Assembly (NCBI GenBank): GCA_903885795.1
Contig: CAISJV010000083.1
Coordinates: 1 to 36,906, forward strand
Direction: 5' to 3'
Length of the DNA stretch: 36,906 nt
From: an uncultured delta proteobacterium
Lineage (GTDB): Bacteria > Desulfobacterota > Syntrophia > Syntrophales > UBA8958
In this document: in pieces, positions 1-8,150 of the stretch
Numbering within the stretch: the first letter of the stretch is position 1
How the letters are laid out: every line of letters starts with the position of its first letter
Position numbers and translations under genes: made by a program
The notes under the pieces: generated by a model
Seen by the model: only the letters and a program-made list of their open reading frames with translations
Told to the model about the DNA's origin: nothing
The model's database searches: none

Positions 1-72
1 AACCCTTTCCTGCTAAAAAAGGCTATGGAAAAGAAACTTAAAACGATCTTCTCCTACATCAAACCATGGTAA
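1..72 (+). CDS. Possible 3' end of a gene entering from the left
   Basis: Frame 1 is open from the first base to a TAA at 70-72 and reads as a lysine-rich tail ending FSYIKPW (23 residues). It would be the C-terminus of a plus-strand gene converging on the GT39 gene at 124. With only 23 codons, chance cannot be excluded and no family can be named. Confidence 0.28.
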   Translation, partial: NPFLLKKAMEKKLKTIFSYIKPW

Positions 73-98
73 CATTATTTATGAGGCAACGTTACCTC
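68..98. terminator. Palindromic sequence between convergent frames
   Basis: GGTAAC at 68-73 pairs with GTTACC at 91-96. Overlapping this, 83-98 (GAGGCAACGTTACCTC) is a near-perfect palindrome with one mismatched pair. It lies just past the stop of the GT39 gene and past the possible plus-strand stop at 72, so a bidirectional transcription end is plausible. There is no good T-run, so the call is weak. Confidence 0.3.
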
Positions 99-123
99 TT
101 ATCTCTCTTCCTTGGGTAAGATT

Positions 124-1956
124 TTAATATGAGTCAACGGGTGAATATTGAGGAAGAGCCAGCAGATAGAACTTCCTGTTATCCCAAACGATGCTGGCCT
201 CCGGGAATGATCGTCGCATTGTCTCAACATGGCCCTTCCCTTCCGTGACGGCAAACGAATTTGTCCGTGCCGTAGTAGCCCCCGCGCCACCTTTCACGGA
301 CCGGACAAATTCTTCTTCCGTGGGAAAACGCCGCTCCCGTTCCTGCGGGTCAATCCGATCGGCCCCGAATTTTAGCTCTCCCAGATCTTCCACAATGGAC
401 GTGCTCCGCCCTGTATAGAAATCAATCCCGTACATGTTGCTGCGATACTGATAAACTACGGCGTCCGCCGGGACGTTGACCCTGATCGCCCGTACCACAT
501 CCAGTGCTGATTTGCCCGGCGTCAGGTAATGGGACAGGGGAAAAAGGAGGCTGACAAGATAAATGGCAAAAAGGATATAAACAGAAGCAAACCAGCATGT
601 ATTTGCCCTTTTGCGCAATATTTCCGGGATAAAGAGAATCGCCACCGCCTCAATCAAAGGTATGCCAAGCCATAGCCAACTCCCGCCGGGAGGGCCGATC
701 TCCTGGTATTCCCTGACAAACAGGGGCACAAACATCAACCCTCCCAGGGCCAGCGACTGCACGACGGCAGGGGCCAGGGTCCAGAGAGCCGTTTTATCAC
801 CTTCTTCGCAGGCGACATAGCCGGGGGGACAGATGGCAAATCTATCCCCCCCTTGATCTTCATAGCTCGCAAATACCCGCCCAATGAGTACGGCAAGGGG
901 TAACATGACCGGGGCAATGTAGGAGGCCAATTTTGAGGAAGAAAGGGAGAAGAAGAGAAAGATGAAACAGATCCAGACGGCAAAAAGGCGGATTTCCTCT
1001 CTGTTGAATACTTTAATATTCCTCCGGTGCAAGCCCATAAGCGCCTGGCTAAGGTAGGCCCACCACGGGGTAATCCCGAATAGCACCACGGGCAGATAGT
1101 ACCAGAAGGGCTCGACGCGCTCATGGATCTTTGTCGTATAGCGGAGAAAATGTTCATGGATGAAAAAGAACCAGAAGAAATCGGGATTGGCCCTTTGTAC
1201 CATAAAGAGCCAGGTACCGACGGGAAAAGCAAATAATAAGATCCCCACGGGAGTGAAGATTCTCAGAATGTCTCGCAAGCGCCGTGACCAGAGGAGCCAC
1301 AGGACGATTACCGCCGGGGGAAGGACAACGCCGATCACCCCTTTCGTCAGAAAGGCAAGAGCGGAGAATCCGTAGAATCCATAGAGCCATTTTTTACCAG
1401 CCATACCGGGAGATTGGAAGAACCGGAAGCCACACCAGATGGCCAGACAAAGAAACAACGTCAGGGGCATATCGAGGATATTAATTCTGCCCAGGGCAAA
1501 AAGCAGGAGGCTCACGGACAGGACGGCGGCGCTGTAAATGCCAGTCTTCCGGTCATAAAAATAGAGCCCCATATTATAGACGAGAAGAATACAACCCCAA
1601 GCGCTAAGACCGGCAAAGAGGCGGGCGGCAAAGGCATTCTCCCCAAATGTCTTGAAGAACAAGGCCGTGGCCCAGTAGGCTAAGGGGGGTTTCTCAAGAT
1701 AGGCCACTCCCTTGAGGTGGGGAGTGATGTAATCCCCCGCTTGATTCATGTATTGGGGAATCAAGGCATAACGAGCCTCATCCGGCTCCATCAGGGGCAT
1801 AACGGGTATAACCAACACATACAACACCAGGGGAACCAGGAACAGCACAAAAAAAGGGCTCAGCAGCAACGCCATCCATTTCCCAAGCAGGACGGCCGTT
1901 GGGGTGGGAGTGCTGTGATCTTGAGCATTAGGAGCTTCGTCAATACTGTTCATCAT
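124..1956 (-). CDS. GT39 (ArnT/PMT-like) membrane glycosyltransferase
   Basis: A 610-aa polytopic inner-membrane protein of the dolichyl/undecaprenyl-phosphate sugar transferase type (GT-C fold). Such enzymes move a sugar from a polyprenyl-phosphate carrier to lipid A, a glycan or another acceptor on the periplasmic face. After the first membrane segment (about residues 30-53) comes the family hallmark EPDEARYA (57-64), whose acidic residues bind the metal/donor phosphate, then YLEKPPLAYW (about 86-95). About a dozen hydrophobic segments follow, and the C-terminal ~120 residues are soluble. It begins 3 bases after the stop of the GT9 gene, with AGGAGG inside that gene's end, so the two are probably translated together. 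Tandem ATGs at 1956 and 1953 make the exact start uncertain. The acceptor cannot be told from sequence; linkage to a GT9 gene points to LPS core or another surface glycan. Confidence 0.88.
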   Translation of the reverse strand: MMNSIDEAPNAQDHSTPTPTAVLLGKWMALLLSPFFVLFLVPLVLYVLVIPVMPLMEPDEARYALIPQYMNQAGDYITPHLKGVAYLEKPPLAYWATALFFKTFGENAFAARLFAGLSAWGCILLVYNMGLYFYDRKTGIYSAAVLSVSLLLFALGRINILDMPLTLFLCLAIWCGFRFFQSPGMAGKKWLYGFYGFSALAFLTKGVIGVVLPPAVIVLWLLWSRRLRDILRIFTPVGILLFAFPVGTWLFMVQRANPDFFWFFFIHEHFLRYTTKIHERVEPFWYYLPVVLFGITPWWAYLSQALMGLHRRNIKVFNREEIRLFAVWICFIFLFFSLSSSKLASYIAPVMLPLAVLIGRVFASYEDQGGDRFAICPPGYVACEEGDKTALWTLAPAVVQSLALGGLMFVPLFVREYQEIGPPGGSWLWLGIPLIEAVAILFIPEILRKRANTCWFASVYILFAIYLVSLLFPLSHYLTPGKSALDVVRAIRVNVPADAVVYQYRSNMYGIDFYTGRSTSIVEDLGELKFGADRIDPQERERRFPTEEEFVRSVKGGAGATTARTNSFAVTEGKGHVETMRRSFPEASIVWDNRKFYLLALPQYSPVDSY

Positions 1957-1959
1957 TAC

Positions 1960-3189
1960 TTATTTGTCCGCCTCCTGAAGACAGGCCTTTACCTTTCCGT
2001 AAACCTCCTCGACTGAGATGGACTGCATACAGAGGTTATTCCGGCAGGGGGAGAAGCGATGGTTAAAGACGTTGACGCAGGGACTACAGGCCAGTTGGGG
2101 GTGGATCGCCTGAAAACGTCCGCCGATGGCGCCGAAGAGGGCCGGGGTCTCGGGACCGTACATGACGATACTGTTAATGGCGGTTAGGGAAGCGAAATGA
2201 CCGGGACCGCTGTCGTTGGTCACGAGGATATCAGCCAGGGAATAGAGGACGAGGAGTTCCCGGAGCGTCGTCTTGCCGGCCAAAGAGGCGACCCTTGGCG
2301 AACCGATCTGACGGCTGACTTCCTCGGCCGAAACCCGCTCCGACGGCGCCCCCGTAATCACCAGCGTTACCTCGGGATGGCTCGCCAGGATCATCTTTCC
2401 CAAGGCGACAAAACGCTCGGTCGGCCACTTGCGCAGGGGGAGCATATCACTGGCGTTGGGATTCAAAAGCACAATCGGGCCGTTTTCCTGTCCCTTGAAT
2501 TCATCTTTCAACAGTTCCCGAACCCTCTTTATCTCTCGCTCCTGAGGTGTAAATACGGGTAATGTTTCGCTAAAGGCACCAATATCAAGCTTCAGTAAGG
2601 GAATATCTTCGGGATTGACCTTCAGGGCCTCCACGAGGAGATGATAGAATTTGGCAGTGTGGAGATAAGGGTTGTACTGGACACGGTGGGTCAGCAAATC
2701 ACCCCGGTAAGGGGCTTCACTCGTAAAGCGGTGAAGACCTACCCGGCGGTGCGCCCCCGTAAGAAAGGAGAGGATCGCCGAGGCCCGGGCAAAAAACTCC
2801 ATGTCTACCGTAGCGTCGATCCGCAGGCGCCAGACCTGCTCCAGCATATGCCAGACATCCCAGAGAAAAACCCCGAAGGTCTGATGGCGGATGGGAAAGA
2901 CATTCTCCGGGGGAACCAGTTCCAGGATATCAAGGATCGGGCGGTTTTCTTCAAAGACGCAGAAATAGACATTCTCCCGCCCCACCATCTTTATGGCCCG
3001 TTCCAGGGCGCTGTAGGCAAGGACCGTCGCCCCCTGCTCGATGAGCTTGAGAAAGAGTATCTTTTTAACCGGATCCGGATCTCCGGCGTCGCTATTGATG
3101 GCATCCTGTATCCTCCGCACTCCCGTCAGGATAAAGCAGGCCAGCCGTCCCATCCAGATATCAATGATCCTGATCGTTTCCGGTTTCAA
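1960..3189 (-). CDS. GT9 (heptosyltransferase-family) glycosyltransferase
   Basis: A 409-aa protein of the ADP-heptose:LPS heptosyltransferase family (GT-B fold, cytoplasmic side of the inner membrane). The C-terminal nucleotide-sugar half is clear: LLNPNASDMLPLRKWP (about 245-260), then TNDSGPGHFASL (about 325-336), the donor-binding region of GT9. A Cys-rich tail (CSPC, then FSPCRNNLC) is common in GT9 proteins from anaerobes. The first ~35 residues are a poorly conserved extension. The start is TTG at 3187-3189, supported by AGGGG seven bases upstream; the next in-frame ATG is 12 codons further in. It lies downstream of the frameshifted GNAT gene and directly upstream of the GT39 gene. The exact sugar is unknown. 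Loss of heptosyltransferase specificity is common in this family, so waaC/waaF should not be assigned. Confidence 0.85.
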   Translation of the reverse strand: MKPETIRIIDIWMGRLACFILTGVRRIQDAINSDAGDPDPVKKILFLKLIEQGATVLAYSALERAIKMVGRENVYFCVFEENRPILDILELVPPENVFPIRHQTFGVFLWDVWHMLEQVWRLRIDATVDMEFFARASAILSFLTGAHRRVGLHRFTSEAPYRGDLLTHRVQYNPYLHTAKFYHLLVEALKVNPEDIPLLKLDIGAFSETLPVFTPQEREIKRVRELLKDEFKGQENGPIVLLNPNASDMLPLRKWPTERFVALGKMILASHPEVTLVITGAPSERVSAEEVSRQIGSPRVASLAGKTTLRELLVLYSLADILVTNDSGPGHFASLTAINSIVMYGPETPALFGAIGGRFQAIHPQLACSPCVNVFNHRFSPCRNNLCMQSISVEEVYGKVKACLQEADK

Positions 3190-3224
3190 TTTCTTTCCCC
3201 TGGATGGTAAATGGATCTGGTCAT
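3186..3224 (-). CDS. Possible 12-aa leader ORF ahead of the GT9 gene
   Basis: ATG at 3224 opens a 12-codon frame (MTRSIYHPGERN) preceded by AGGAGAAAGGA. Its TGA overlaps the TTG start of the GT9 gene (ATTGA). This is the geometry of a translational-coupling leader that would feed ribosomes to a weak TTG start. It could also be coincidence, or show that the true GT9 start lies elsewhere. Confidence 0.3.
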   Translation of the reverse strand: MTRSIYHPGERN

Positions 3225-3250
3225 ATTATATGATTCCTTTCTCCTCATAA

Positions 3251-3286
3251 ATTTCTGGCAAAAGTTACACCGCACTAACCAGAAAT
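3251..3286 (-). terminator. Inter-cistronic hairpin at the GNAT stop
   Basis: ATTTCTGG (3251-3258) pairs with CCAGAAAT (3279-3286), and an inner GTTA/TAAC can also pair. The stem contains the stop codon of the frameshifted GNAT reading frame. No T-run follows on the minus strand, so it is more likely an RNA-processing or attenuating hairpin than a strong terminator. Confidence 0.35.
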
Positions 3287-3846
3287 CAGCGCTGGTGTCA
3301 AACAGGGAATAAATTTTGTACAGGTTATGATCCAGTCCTCCTTGATGAATTCCAGAAGCTGCTTCGCGAAGTCGGATACAATGACGATGCCCTCGAAATT
3401 GGGTGGGCAGAGAATTTTTTGCATGAGCAGGCCATCGCCGTCGAACCAACGTGGCATGGGTCCGCCAAAAAAGTAACCCCTGTACCGAAGGATGTCCACG
3501 GCCGCGCCGACCCAGGGCTCAGTCAAATTCAGACAGACCTGAAAGACGACGGCCTTTTTTGTAAGCCCCTCGCCCTCCAGAACGGAAAGGCGATCCTGGA
3601 AATCACTTCCGAGCTCAGGAACAACAATCCGGGCTACCCGTGCAAAATCAAAGACCGTCAAGTCGGCCCTGGTTGGCTTGGCGGCGGGTATTTCTCCCTC
3701 GGATACTACCAAGTCACGGGCATCATCGAGACGAGCGTAAATTCCCCGTAGTTTCTGTTCATAGACCGAAGGCAGGAAGATCCGGTGTGGCTTCGGTTTG
3801 TAGCAGCGGAAGGCATTCAAGGTCGCCACCCTGCCGGCAGCGCTTT
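3275..3846 (-). pseudogene. C-terminal part of the frameshifted GNAT protein
   Basis: This frame continues the acetyltransferase encoded at 3817-4341, but in the -1 register. The switch lies at the run of five A residues at 3848-3844. Joined, the two frames give a protein of about 354 residues. This part (about 190 residues, ending LISG) has no ATG or ribosome site of its own near the junction. It carries a domain after the GNAT fold that I cannot name. It resembles the last ~130 residues of the ATPase fusion at 6649-7968: here FLPSVYEQKLRGIYARL, there FTDTSLKDYLQREYSRL, each followed by a similarly spaced hydrophobic block. The break may be a real mutation, a homopolymer sequencing or assembly error, or a programmed -1 frameshift. 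The slippery site (G GAA AAA) is not a canonical one. Confidence 0.7.
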
Positions 3847-4341
3847 TTCCTGGGTGTAGGCCTCGGCAGGCATCAAGGCCACCTCGATGGCCGTCTCCAC
3901 AAAATTGAAGTTTTCGATCACCTTTTGCATGTATGGGTGATTGCATACCGCCTCACCGAATAGTTCCTCGATATGTGGATTCTGGGGGACAAACTCATTA
4001 TACAGAAAACCCAGAAGTCTCTTGTTGGCCCCCGAATTGCGATATTCTTTCCGGACCAGACCGACGCCGGTCTCATAAAGGGATTTACAGGGCGCCGAGT
4101 GATAGAGGTGGGTCACACCGATAACCTCTCCGTACGCAGTGCGGGCGCAGATGGAGTAGTACCTGCCTTCCTCGTTGGCGGCAATGATTTCCACCGGATC
4201 GTAGAACAACCTGATTGGGTAGCCTTCGCCGTAAACAGCACGGAAGAGCTGGACGATACCATCAGCATCCTCAGGTCGAAAACTACCCACAGTGAAGAGT
4301 TTTTGTTCCTGAGCTATCGGTTTATCGTCAGCGCTTTTCAT
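3817..4341 (-). CDS. GNAT-family N-acetyltransferase (N-terminal part, frameshifted)
   Basis: The 174-aa product begins MKSADDKP and contains a GNAT acetyl-CoA-dependent acyltransferase fold. It has an N-terminal FRPEDADGIVQLFRAVYG helix (about 20-37), the central strand GEVIGVTHLYHS (about 71-82), a degenerate CoA-binding loop GLVRKEYRNSGANKRLL (about 93-109), and a C-terminal ENFNFVETAIE strand. From about residue 165 the frame drifts (ending LPAGWRP) because of the frameshift at 3844-3848; the intended product continues in the frame ending at 3275. The start codon overlaps the MFS stop (ATGA) and has AAGGAGG nine bases upstream, so it is coupled to the transporter. The substrate is unknown. 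Confidence 0.72.
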   Translation of the reverse strand: MKSADDKPIAQEQKLFTVGSFRPEDADGIVQLFRAVYGEGYPIRLFYDPVEIIAANEEGRYYSICARTAYGEVIGVTHLYHSAPCKSLYETGVGLVRKEYRNSGANKRLLGFLYNEFVPQNPHIEELFGEAVCNHPYMQKVIENFNFVETAIEVALMPAEAYTQEKALPAGWRP

Positions 4342-5552
4342 AAAGCAAGTCCTCCTTGTTGCGGGTCAATTTTTAAAATAATTATGAACACAGCGGAAAG
4401 TATAACAAATCCTGATGCAACATAAAACAGGACGTCAAATCCCGCTCCGAACGCGATGATCATACCCCCGATGTAGGGCACGACAAAATATGCCACATCC
4501 ATGGTGAAGAGGGTCATGTTGGTGTTGATCCCCCTCAGCGAAGGTGGTGAGGCCGAGAAAAGCATGGCATTCAAAAGGGGCAGGATCACTCCCATACATA
4601 ATCCGTAGAGGGCTGCCAGCAGGTAGAAAGCAGCAGGGAATGCGGCAAGGGGAAGCAGAATCAGGCACGGAATCAACAGCATCAGCGCCTTTTTCAGGGT
4701 GGTAAGCTTATTAGTCCTGTCAAATAGGGCGGCTCCCAAGGCACGCACCGAAATCATCGCTGCCATGGATATGGTGAAAAAGAGGCCGACGTCGCCGGCA
4801 TGGATTTGCAGGGAAAGATCCTTCATGAAATAAAATAAAGTCGCATGAGCAAGATAGATCAAAAAGATGGCCCCAAGCAAAATGATCACGGATCGCAACC
4901 GCAGATTCTCCCCTATTTCAGAAAAAGTCGGGCGTCGCAGCAAGACGCCGTCCATGCCACGCAGAGCTTTACCAAGGCGACCCCACAAGGCAGTCAGGAG
5001 GAAAATGGCTACCACGGAAAAGACCGAAACGGCGGCATAGATATCGGCCTCATTGCGGACGTAGGGAAGCAAAGCCTCGGATAGAGGTGGGATAACGGCG
5101 TAGGGGATCATTGTCGCGATGCTGATGGCGCTGAACCCCTGGCCGCTCTTATCTCCGGGGATAAAGTTCACAACGAGAGCGATCAAAGCCGATGTGAGAA
5201 GAACAAACACCGCACCGTGGAAGATGCGCAACACAATCATCGCCGGAACTGACGTCACCAATTGGTAGGTGCAGGAAGCCACAATAAGCAGGATGAGCGA
5301 GACCATGATGACTGAAAAAGCATTTCGCACGTGCAACCAGGGAAGGACGATCAAACGTAGGATAAAGGCCGACATGGGTTCCAGTCCGACGAGAAAACCC
5401 CGCCATTCGATGGGAATCCCGATGGTTCCCAGGTAATGATAAAAGCTGTAAAAGACACTGACATTGCCGAAAGCCACGGCAATGATCAGACACAGGGCAA
5501 CGAACTCAAAAGACCATAGTTTGCGGGAGTTGGACAGGTTGTCCACGGTCAT
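4338..5552 (-). CDS. MFS-type transporter
   Basis: A 404-aa inner-membrane protein with about 12 hydrophobic helices and a basic cytoplasmic loop mid-sequence (GRLGKALRGMDGVLLRRP, about residues 191-208), the usual layout of the major facilitator superfamily. An R-rich LRLIVLPW segment follows helix 2, as in drug/metabolite exporters. No substrate-specific motif is visible. The gene begins 7 bases after the HisC stop (ATG 5552, or GTG 5555) and its TGA overlaps the next ATG by 4 bases, so it sits inside a tightly coupled operon. It probably exports, or takes up, whatever the aminotransferase/acetyltransferase pair acts on; this is inference. Confidence 0.85.
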   Translation of the reverse strand: MTVDNLSNSRKLWSFEFVALCLIIAVAFGNVSVFYSFYHYLGTIGIPIEWRGFLVGLEPMSAFILRLIVLPWLHVRNAFSVIMVSLILLIVASCTYQLVTSVPAMIVLRIFHGAVFVLLTSALIALVVNFIPGDKSGQGFSAISIATMIPYAVIPPLSEALLPYVRNEADIYAAVSVFSVVAIFLLTALWGRLGKALRGMDGVLLRRPTFSEIGENLRLRSVIILLGAIFLIYLAHATLFYFMKDLSLQIHAGDVGLFFTISMAAMISVRALGAALFDRTNKLTTLKKALMLLIPCLILLPLAAFPAAFYLLAALYGLCMGVILPLLNAMLFSASPPSLRGINTNMTLFTMDVAYFVVPYIGGMIIAFGAGFDVLFYVASGFVILSAVFIIILKIDPQQGGLAL

Positions 5553-5558
5553 CACCTT

Positions 5559-6668
5559 TCAGGCCAGGATATTTTTCAAGGCGGCTACAAAGGCCTCCAT
5601 CGCCTCCATCCGGGCCATGGTAACCCGGATGTGATTCGGATAGCGGAAGCCGGTCATGGGTCTGATCATTATTCCCTCGTGCATGAGTTTCCGATAGGCG
5701 AGGGTATCGCTCCCCGTCAGTTTCACAATCAAATAATTTCCTTCGCCGACGATGACGGGCAGACCCATGACCGCCATCTCTGCGCATAAAAAGGCCTTGC
5801 CCTCCCTTACCAGCTCCCGTGTGCGCCGGATATGGCCTGTTTCATCTCGGAGACAGGCCAGGGCGGCCTCTTGGGCTATGCCGTTGACGGAATAGACGAT
5901 ACAGGTACGGCGGATCATGTCGACGACTTTCAGATCGCCGACCAGGTAGCCGATGCGCAGCCCCGCGATTCCGTACATCTTGGAGAAGGTGCGGAAAACG
6001 ATAAGGTTTGGATAGTCGTTTATCAAGGATATCCCGTCGGGAAAATCGTCCGCCTCCACGAATTCGTAATAGGCCTCATCGATGACAACGATTTGCTTTC
6101 CTCCTACCTCTTCGAGAAAGGCTCTCAGAGTGTCTCGGGACCAGTATGTTCCCGTCGGATTGTTAGGGTTGCACAGAAATATTACTTTCGTGGCGGCATC
6201 GATGCCTTCGAGCATTGCCTCATCGTCGAATCGTTCCTCCTTCAGGGGAATCACCCGGGCTTCGATCCCGGAGAATACTGCCACCCATTCATAAACTGCG
6301 AAGGTCTTGTCTGCCGTGATGATGTTGTCGCCCTGACTACAAAAGGCCTTTATCACAAAGGCGATGACTTCATTGGCGCCATTGCCCACGAGGACCTGAT
6401 CGGGATCGATGCCATGGCAGGCGGCAATTTCCTGGCGCAGATAGTACGAGTCCCCGCTGGGGTAGACGGCGCCCCGGGGGGGAGGAAAACGTCGGATAAC
6501 CTCTTGGGCGCCGGGGGGCGGTCCAAGGGGATTTTCATTGTTGTTCAGACGGTAAAGGTGATCGCACCCGTAAAGCTTTTGCAGCTCCTGATCGGGTTTG
6601 CTGGGTATATAGGGCTCGAATTCCCGCACATAGGCGGGAACGAGGAGGTCAAGGTTCGGTTCGATCAT
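5559..6668 (-). CDS. hisC: HisC-type PLP aminotransferase
   Basis: A 369-aa fold-type I aminotransferase of the histidinol-phosphate aminotransferase subfamily, which transfers the amino group between glutamate and an imidazole- or aromatic-type 2-oxo/aldehyde substrate. Diagnostic features: LNNNENPLGPP (41-51), GNGANEVI (95-102), CNPNNPTGTY (166-175), DEAYYEF with the cofactor-contacting Asp at 197, the Schiff-base lysine K230 in FRTFSKMYGIAG, and RIGY just after. Length is normal for HisC. No other his genes are nearby; it lies between a regulatory-looking ATPase/GNAT fusion and a transporter. It may therefore be a paralog used on another substrate rather than the histidine-pathway enzyme. 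It starts 20 bases inside the preceding gene and has no strong ribosome site, indicating coupling. Confidence 0.85.
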   Translation of the reverse strand: MIEPNLDLLVPAYVREFEPYIPSKPDQELQKLYGCDHLYRLNNNENPLGPPPGAQEVIRRFPPPRGAVYPSGDSYYLRQEIAACHGIDPDQVLVGNGANEVIAFVIKAFCSQGDNIITADKTFAVYEWVAVFSGIEARVIPLKEERFDDEAMLEGIDAATKVIFLCNPNNPTGTYWSRDTLRAFLEEVGGKQIVVIDEAYYEFVEADDFPDGISLINDYPNLIVFRTFSKMYGIAGLRIGYLVGDLKVVDMIRRTCIVYSVNGIAQEAALACLRDETGHIRRTRELVREGKAFLCAEMAVMGLPVIVGEGNYLIVKLTGSDTLAYRKLMHEGIMIRPMTGFRYPNHIRVTMARMEAMEAFVAALKNILA

Positions 6669-7968
6669 ACTGAAAAATCAACAGGTCGGCTTGACCGGCA
6701 AAGGGGATGATCAAGACAGGACGGAAATGGTTGGCCAGAAGGACGGCCATCAGCGATGCGTGCCAGGAGACTCCCAGGTCGAGGTTAAAGAAGATGCTAT
6801 TGATAACTTCTTCCTCAAGAAAAAGGAGGTGTTTCTTGACGTTGGCGTCATAATCAACCCCCGGCCAGAGGGGACGCAGGATCGCCACCGATCCTTCCCG
6901 GTGCACCTCGGTTGCAAATATCGAGGCCCCGGCCTTCATCTCTCCCTGATCACGAACCTCCCTGATCTCCCGCGCAAGAAAGAGACGACTGTATTCCCGC
7001 TGCAGATAGTCTTTCAGGCTCGTATCCGTGAAGACCAGGCAACCGGGATCTTCATGGAGAAGTCGGTAAAATGCCTGTCCTGCAATGGTTTTTCCGTCAT
7101 GACGGTAATGGTTCATCAATCCCAAAAGTTCGAACTGCGATTGGACGGATGAAGGCATCCCCGTAAGGCTGACCAGACCGATGGCCTTGGATCGTACTGT
7201 CCTGGCGATGCATGCATCGAGGAGCAGGCCAGCGATCTCACCTTCCCGGTCCTGTTGAAATACATGGGGGCCAAACATCTCCACGATCCGGGTCGTCAGA
7301 AAACGAAAAAGTACTCCACCGGCTAATTCCCCTTTGGCATCGACAGCCGTCACGACCTGGCAGTTACCGGCGGCGACCATGTCTGCCACTTGACCAGGAT
7401 AATTGAAAAATATCGGCCGTATCGGATCAGGAGATCCCTGAGCTACACGGGTCACATACTGCTTCACCCCTTCCGTGTCCGGCGTTTCCACCATGAGGGC
7501 GCCCGTAACATCGATCGGCACTACATATGTCTTCGGCGCCGGAGGATAGTGCTTGTCATTTTCGATGGCCAGGCAGATGCAGTTTTGTCTTTCCGCAACG
7601 ATGTTCAGGCGATTAATCGTACGGGAGGCAATCGCCAGGCCCATTTCCGCCATATCGTCTTCGTTCTCACAGTCAACGGATGCAGCGATGTTGAGGGCCC
7701 CCATGTTGAGTGTTGATACGGAAAAGCGGAATTCTACTCGGACATAGGATAATCGGTTTATACAACGGATGTCGAGAATCCCTCCTCGACAGACGTGGCT
7801 TCCGAGGTAGGAAAATATTTCTTCCGTTGCCAGGCTGAGTTTTAGGGACTCCTCTTTGCCAAGCCCAAAGGCCTTGGCCGCTGTTTCTACACAGTGGGTA
7901 GCGATTTGCAGAAAGGACATCTGGGCCGTCAATTGAAGGGAAACTATTCGATCATGATCCTGGCTCAT
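6649..7968 (-). CDS. SpoIIAB/RsbW-like ATPase domain fused to a GNAT-like region
   Basis: A 439-aa protein. Residues about 5-130 resemble an anti-sigma-factor-type HATPase (HATPase_c_2): a helix with LATEEIFSYLGSHV where an active family member has the N-box, and a final EMGLAIASRTINRLNIVAE helix-strand like the end of RsbW/SpoIIAB. The N-box asparagine and a clear G1 glycine box are not visible, so ATP binding is doubtful. Residues about 150-320 look GNAT-like (CQVVTAVDAKGELAGGVLFRF), and the last ~130 resemble the C-terminal domain of the GNAT protein three genes downstream. ATG 7968 is chosen because TTGAGGA sits six bases upstream; longer starts reach 8052. It is first in a six-gene minus-strand operon, so it may sense state or control the downstream enzymes. 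Function unknown. Confidence 0.65.
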   Translation of the reverse strand: MSQDHDRIVSLQLTAQMSFLQIATHCVETAAKAFGLGKEESLKLSLATEEIFSYLGSHVCRGGILDIRCINRLSYVRVEFRFSVSTLNMGALNIAASVDCENEDDMAEMGLAIASRTINRLNIVAERQNCICLAIENDKHYPPAPKTYVVPIDVTGALMVETPDTEGVKQYVTRVAQGSPDPIRPIFFNYPGQVADMVAAGNCQVVTAVDAKGELAGGVLFRFLTTRIVEMFGPHVFQQDREGEIAGLLLDACIARTVRSKAIGLVSLTGMPSSVQSQFELLGLMNHYRHDGKTIAGQAFYRLLHEDPGCLVFTDTSLKDYLQREYSRLFLAREIREVRDQGEMKAGASIFATEVHREGSVAILRPLWPGVDYDANVKKHLLFLEEEVINSIFFNLDLGVSWHASLMAVLLANHFRPVLIIPFAGQADLLIFQYDRTEP

Positions 7969-8049
7969 TTCATTCCTCAAGGTTTTGCGCGCCTTGAATT
8001 GGCGTTCACTACAACTCCGCCTATATTTTGACGGACTCGCGGAAAGTAA

Positions 8050-8090
8050 CATTCCCCCTTCCCTCCGGTGGAAAAGCTGGAGTGGGGATG
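8050..8090. repeat. REP-like intergenic palindrome
   Basis: CATTCCCC (8050-8057) faces GGGGATG (8084-8090) around a core with a CTCCGG/GCTGGAG flavour. This imperfect-hairpin style is typical of short dispersed repeats. It lies between the mocA-like gene and the ATPase-fusion start, where it could also slow transcription. Confidence 0.4.
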
Positions 8091-8150
8091 TTGATGAATC
8101 TACCGTTAAGAGACCTTTCTGTCAAAGGATTTTGTTTGTTACCGGCTTTA

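Noticed and set aside
3844-3850. Programmed -1 frameshifting as the definite explanation for the GNAT split
   Set aside because: The site G GAA AAA is not a canonical slippery heptamer and no clear stimulatory structure follows; kept only as a possibility.
5832-6710. Long plus-strand open frame (292 codons) antisense to the HisC-like gene
   Set aside because: It mirrors the codon structure of a well-supported aminotransferase, has no recognisable domain and no ribosome site.
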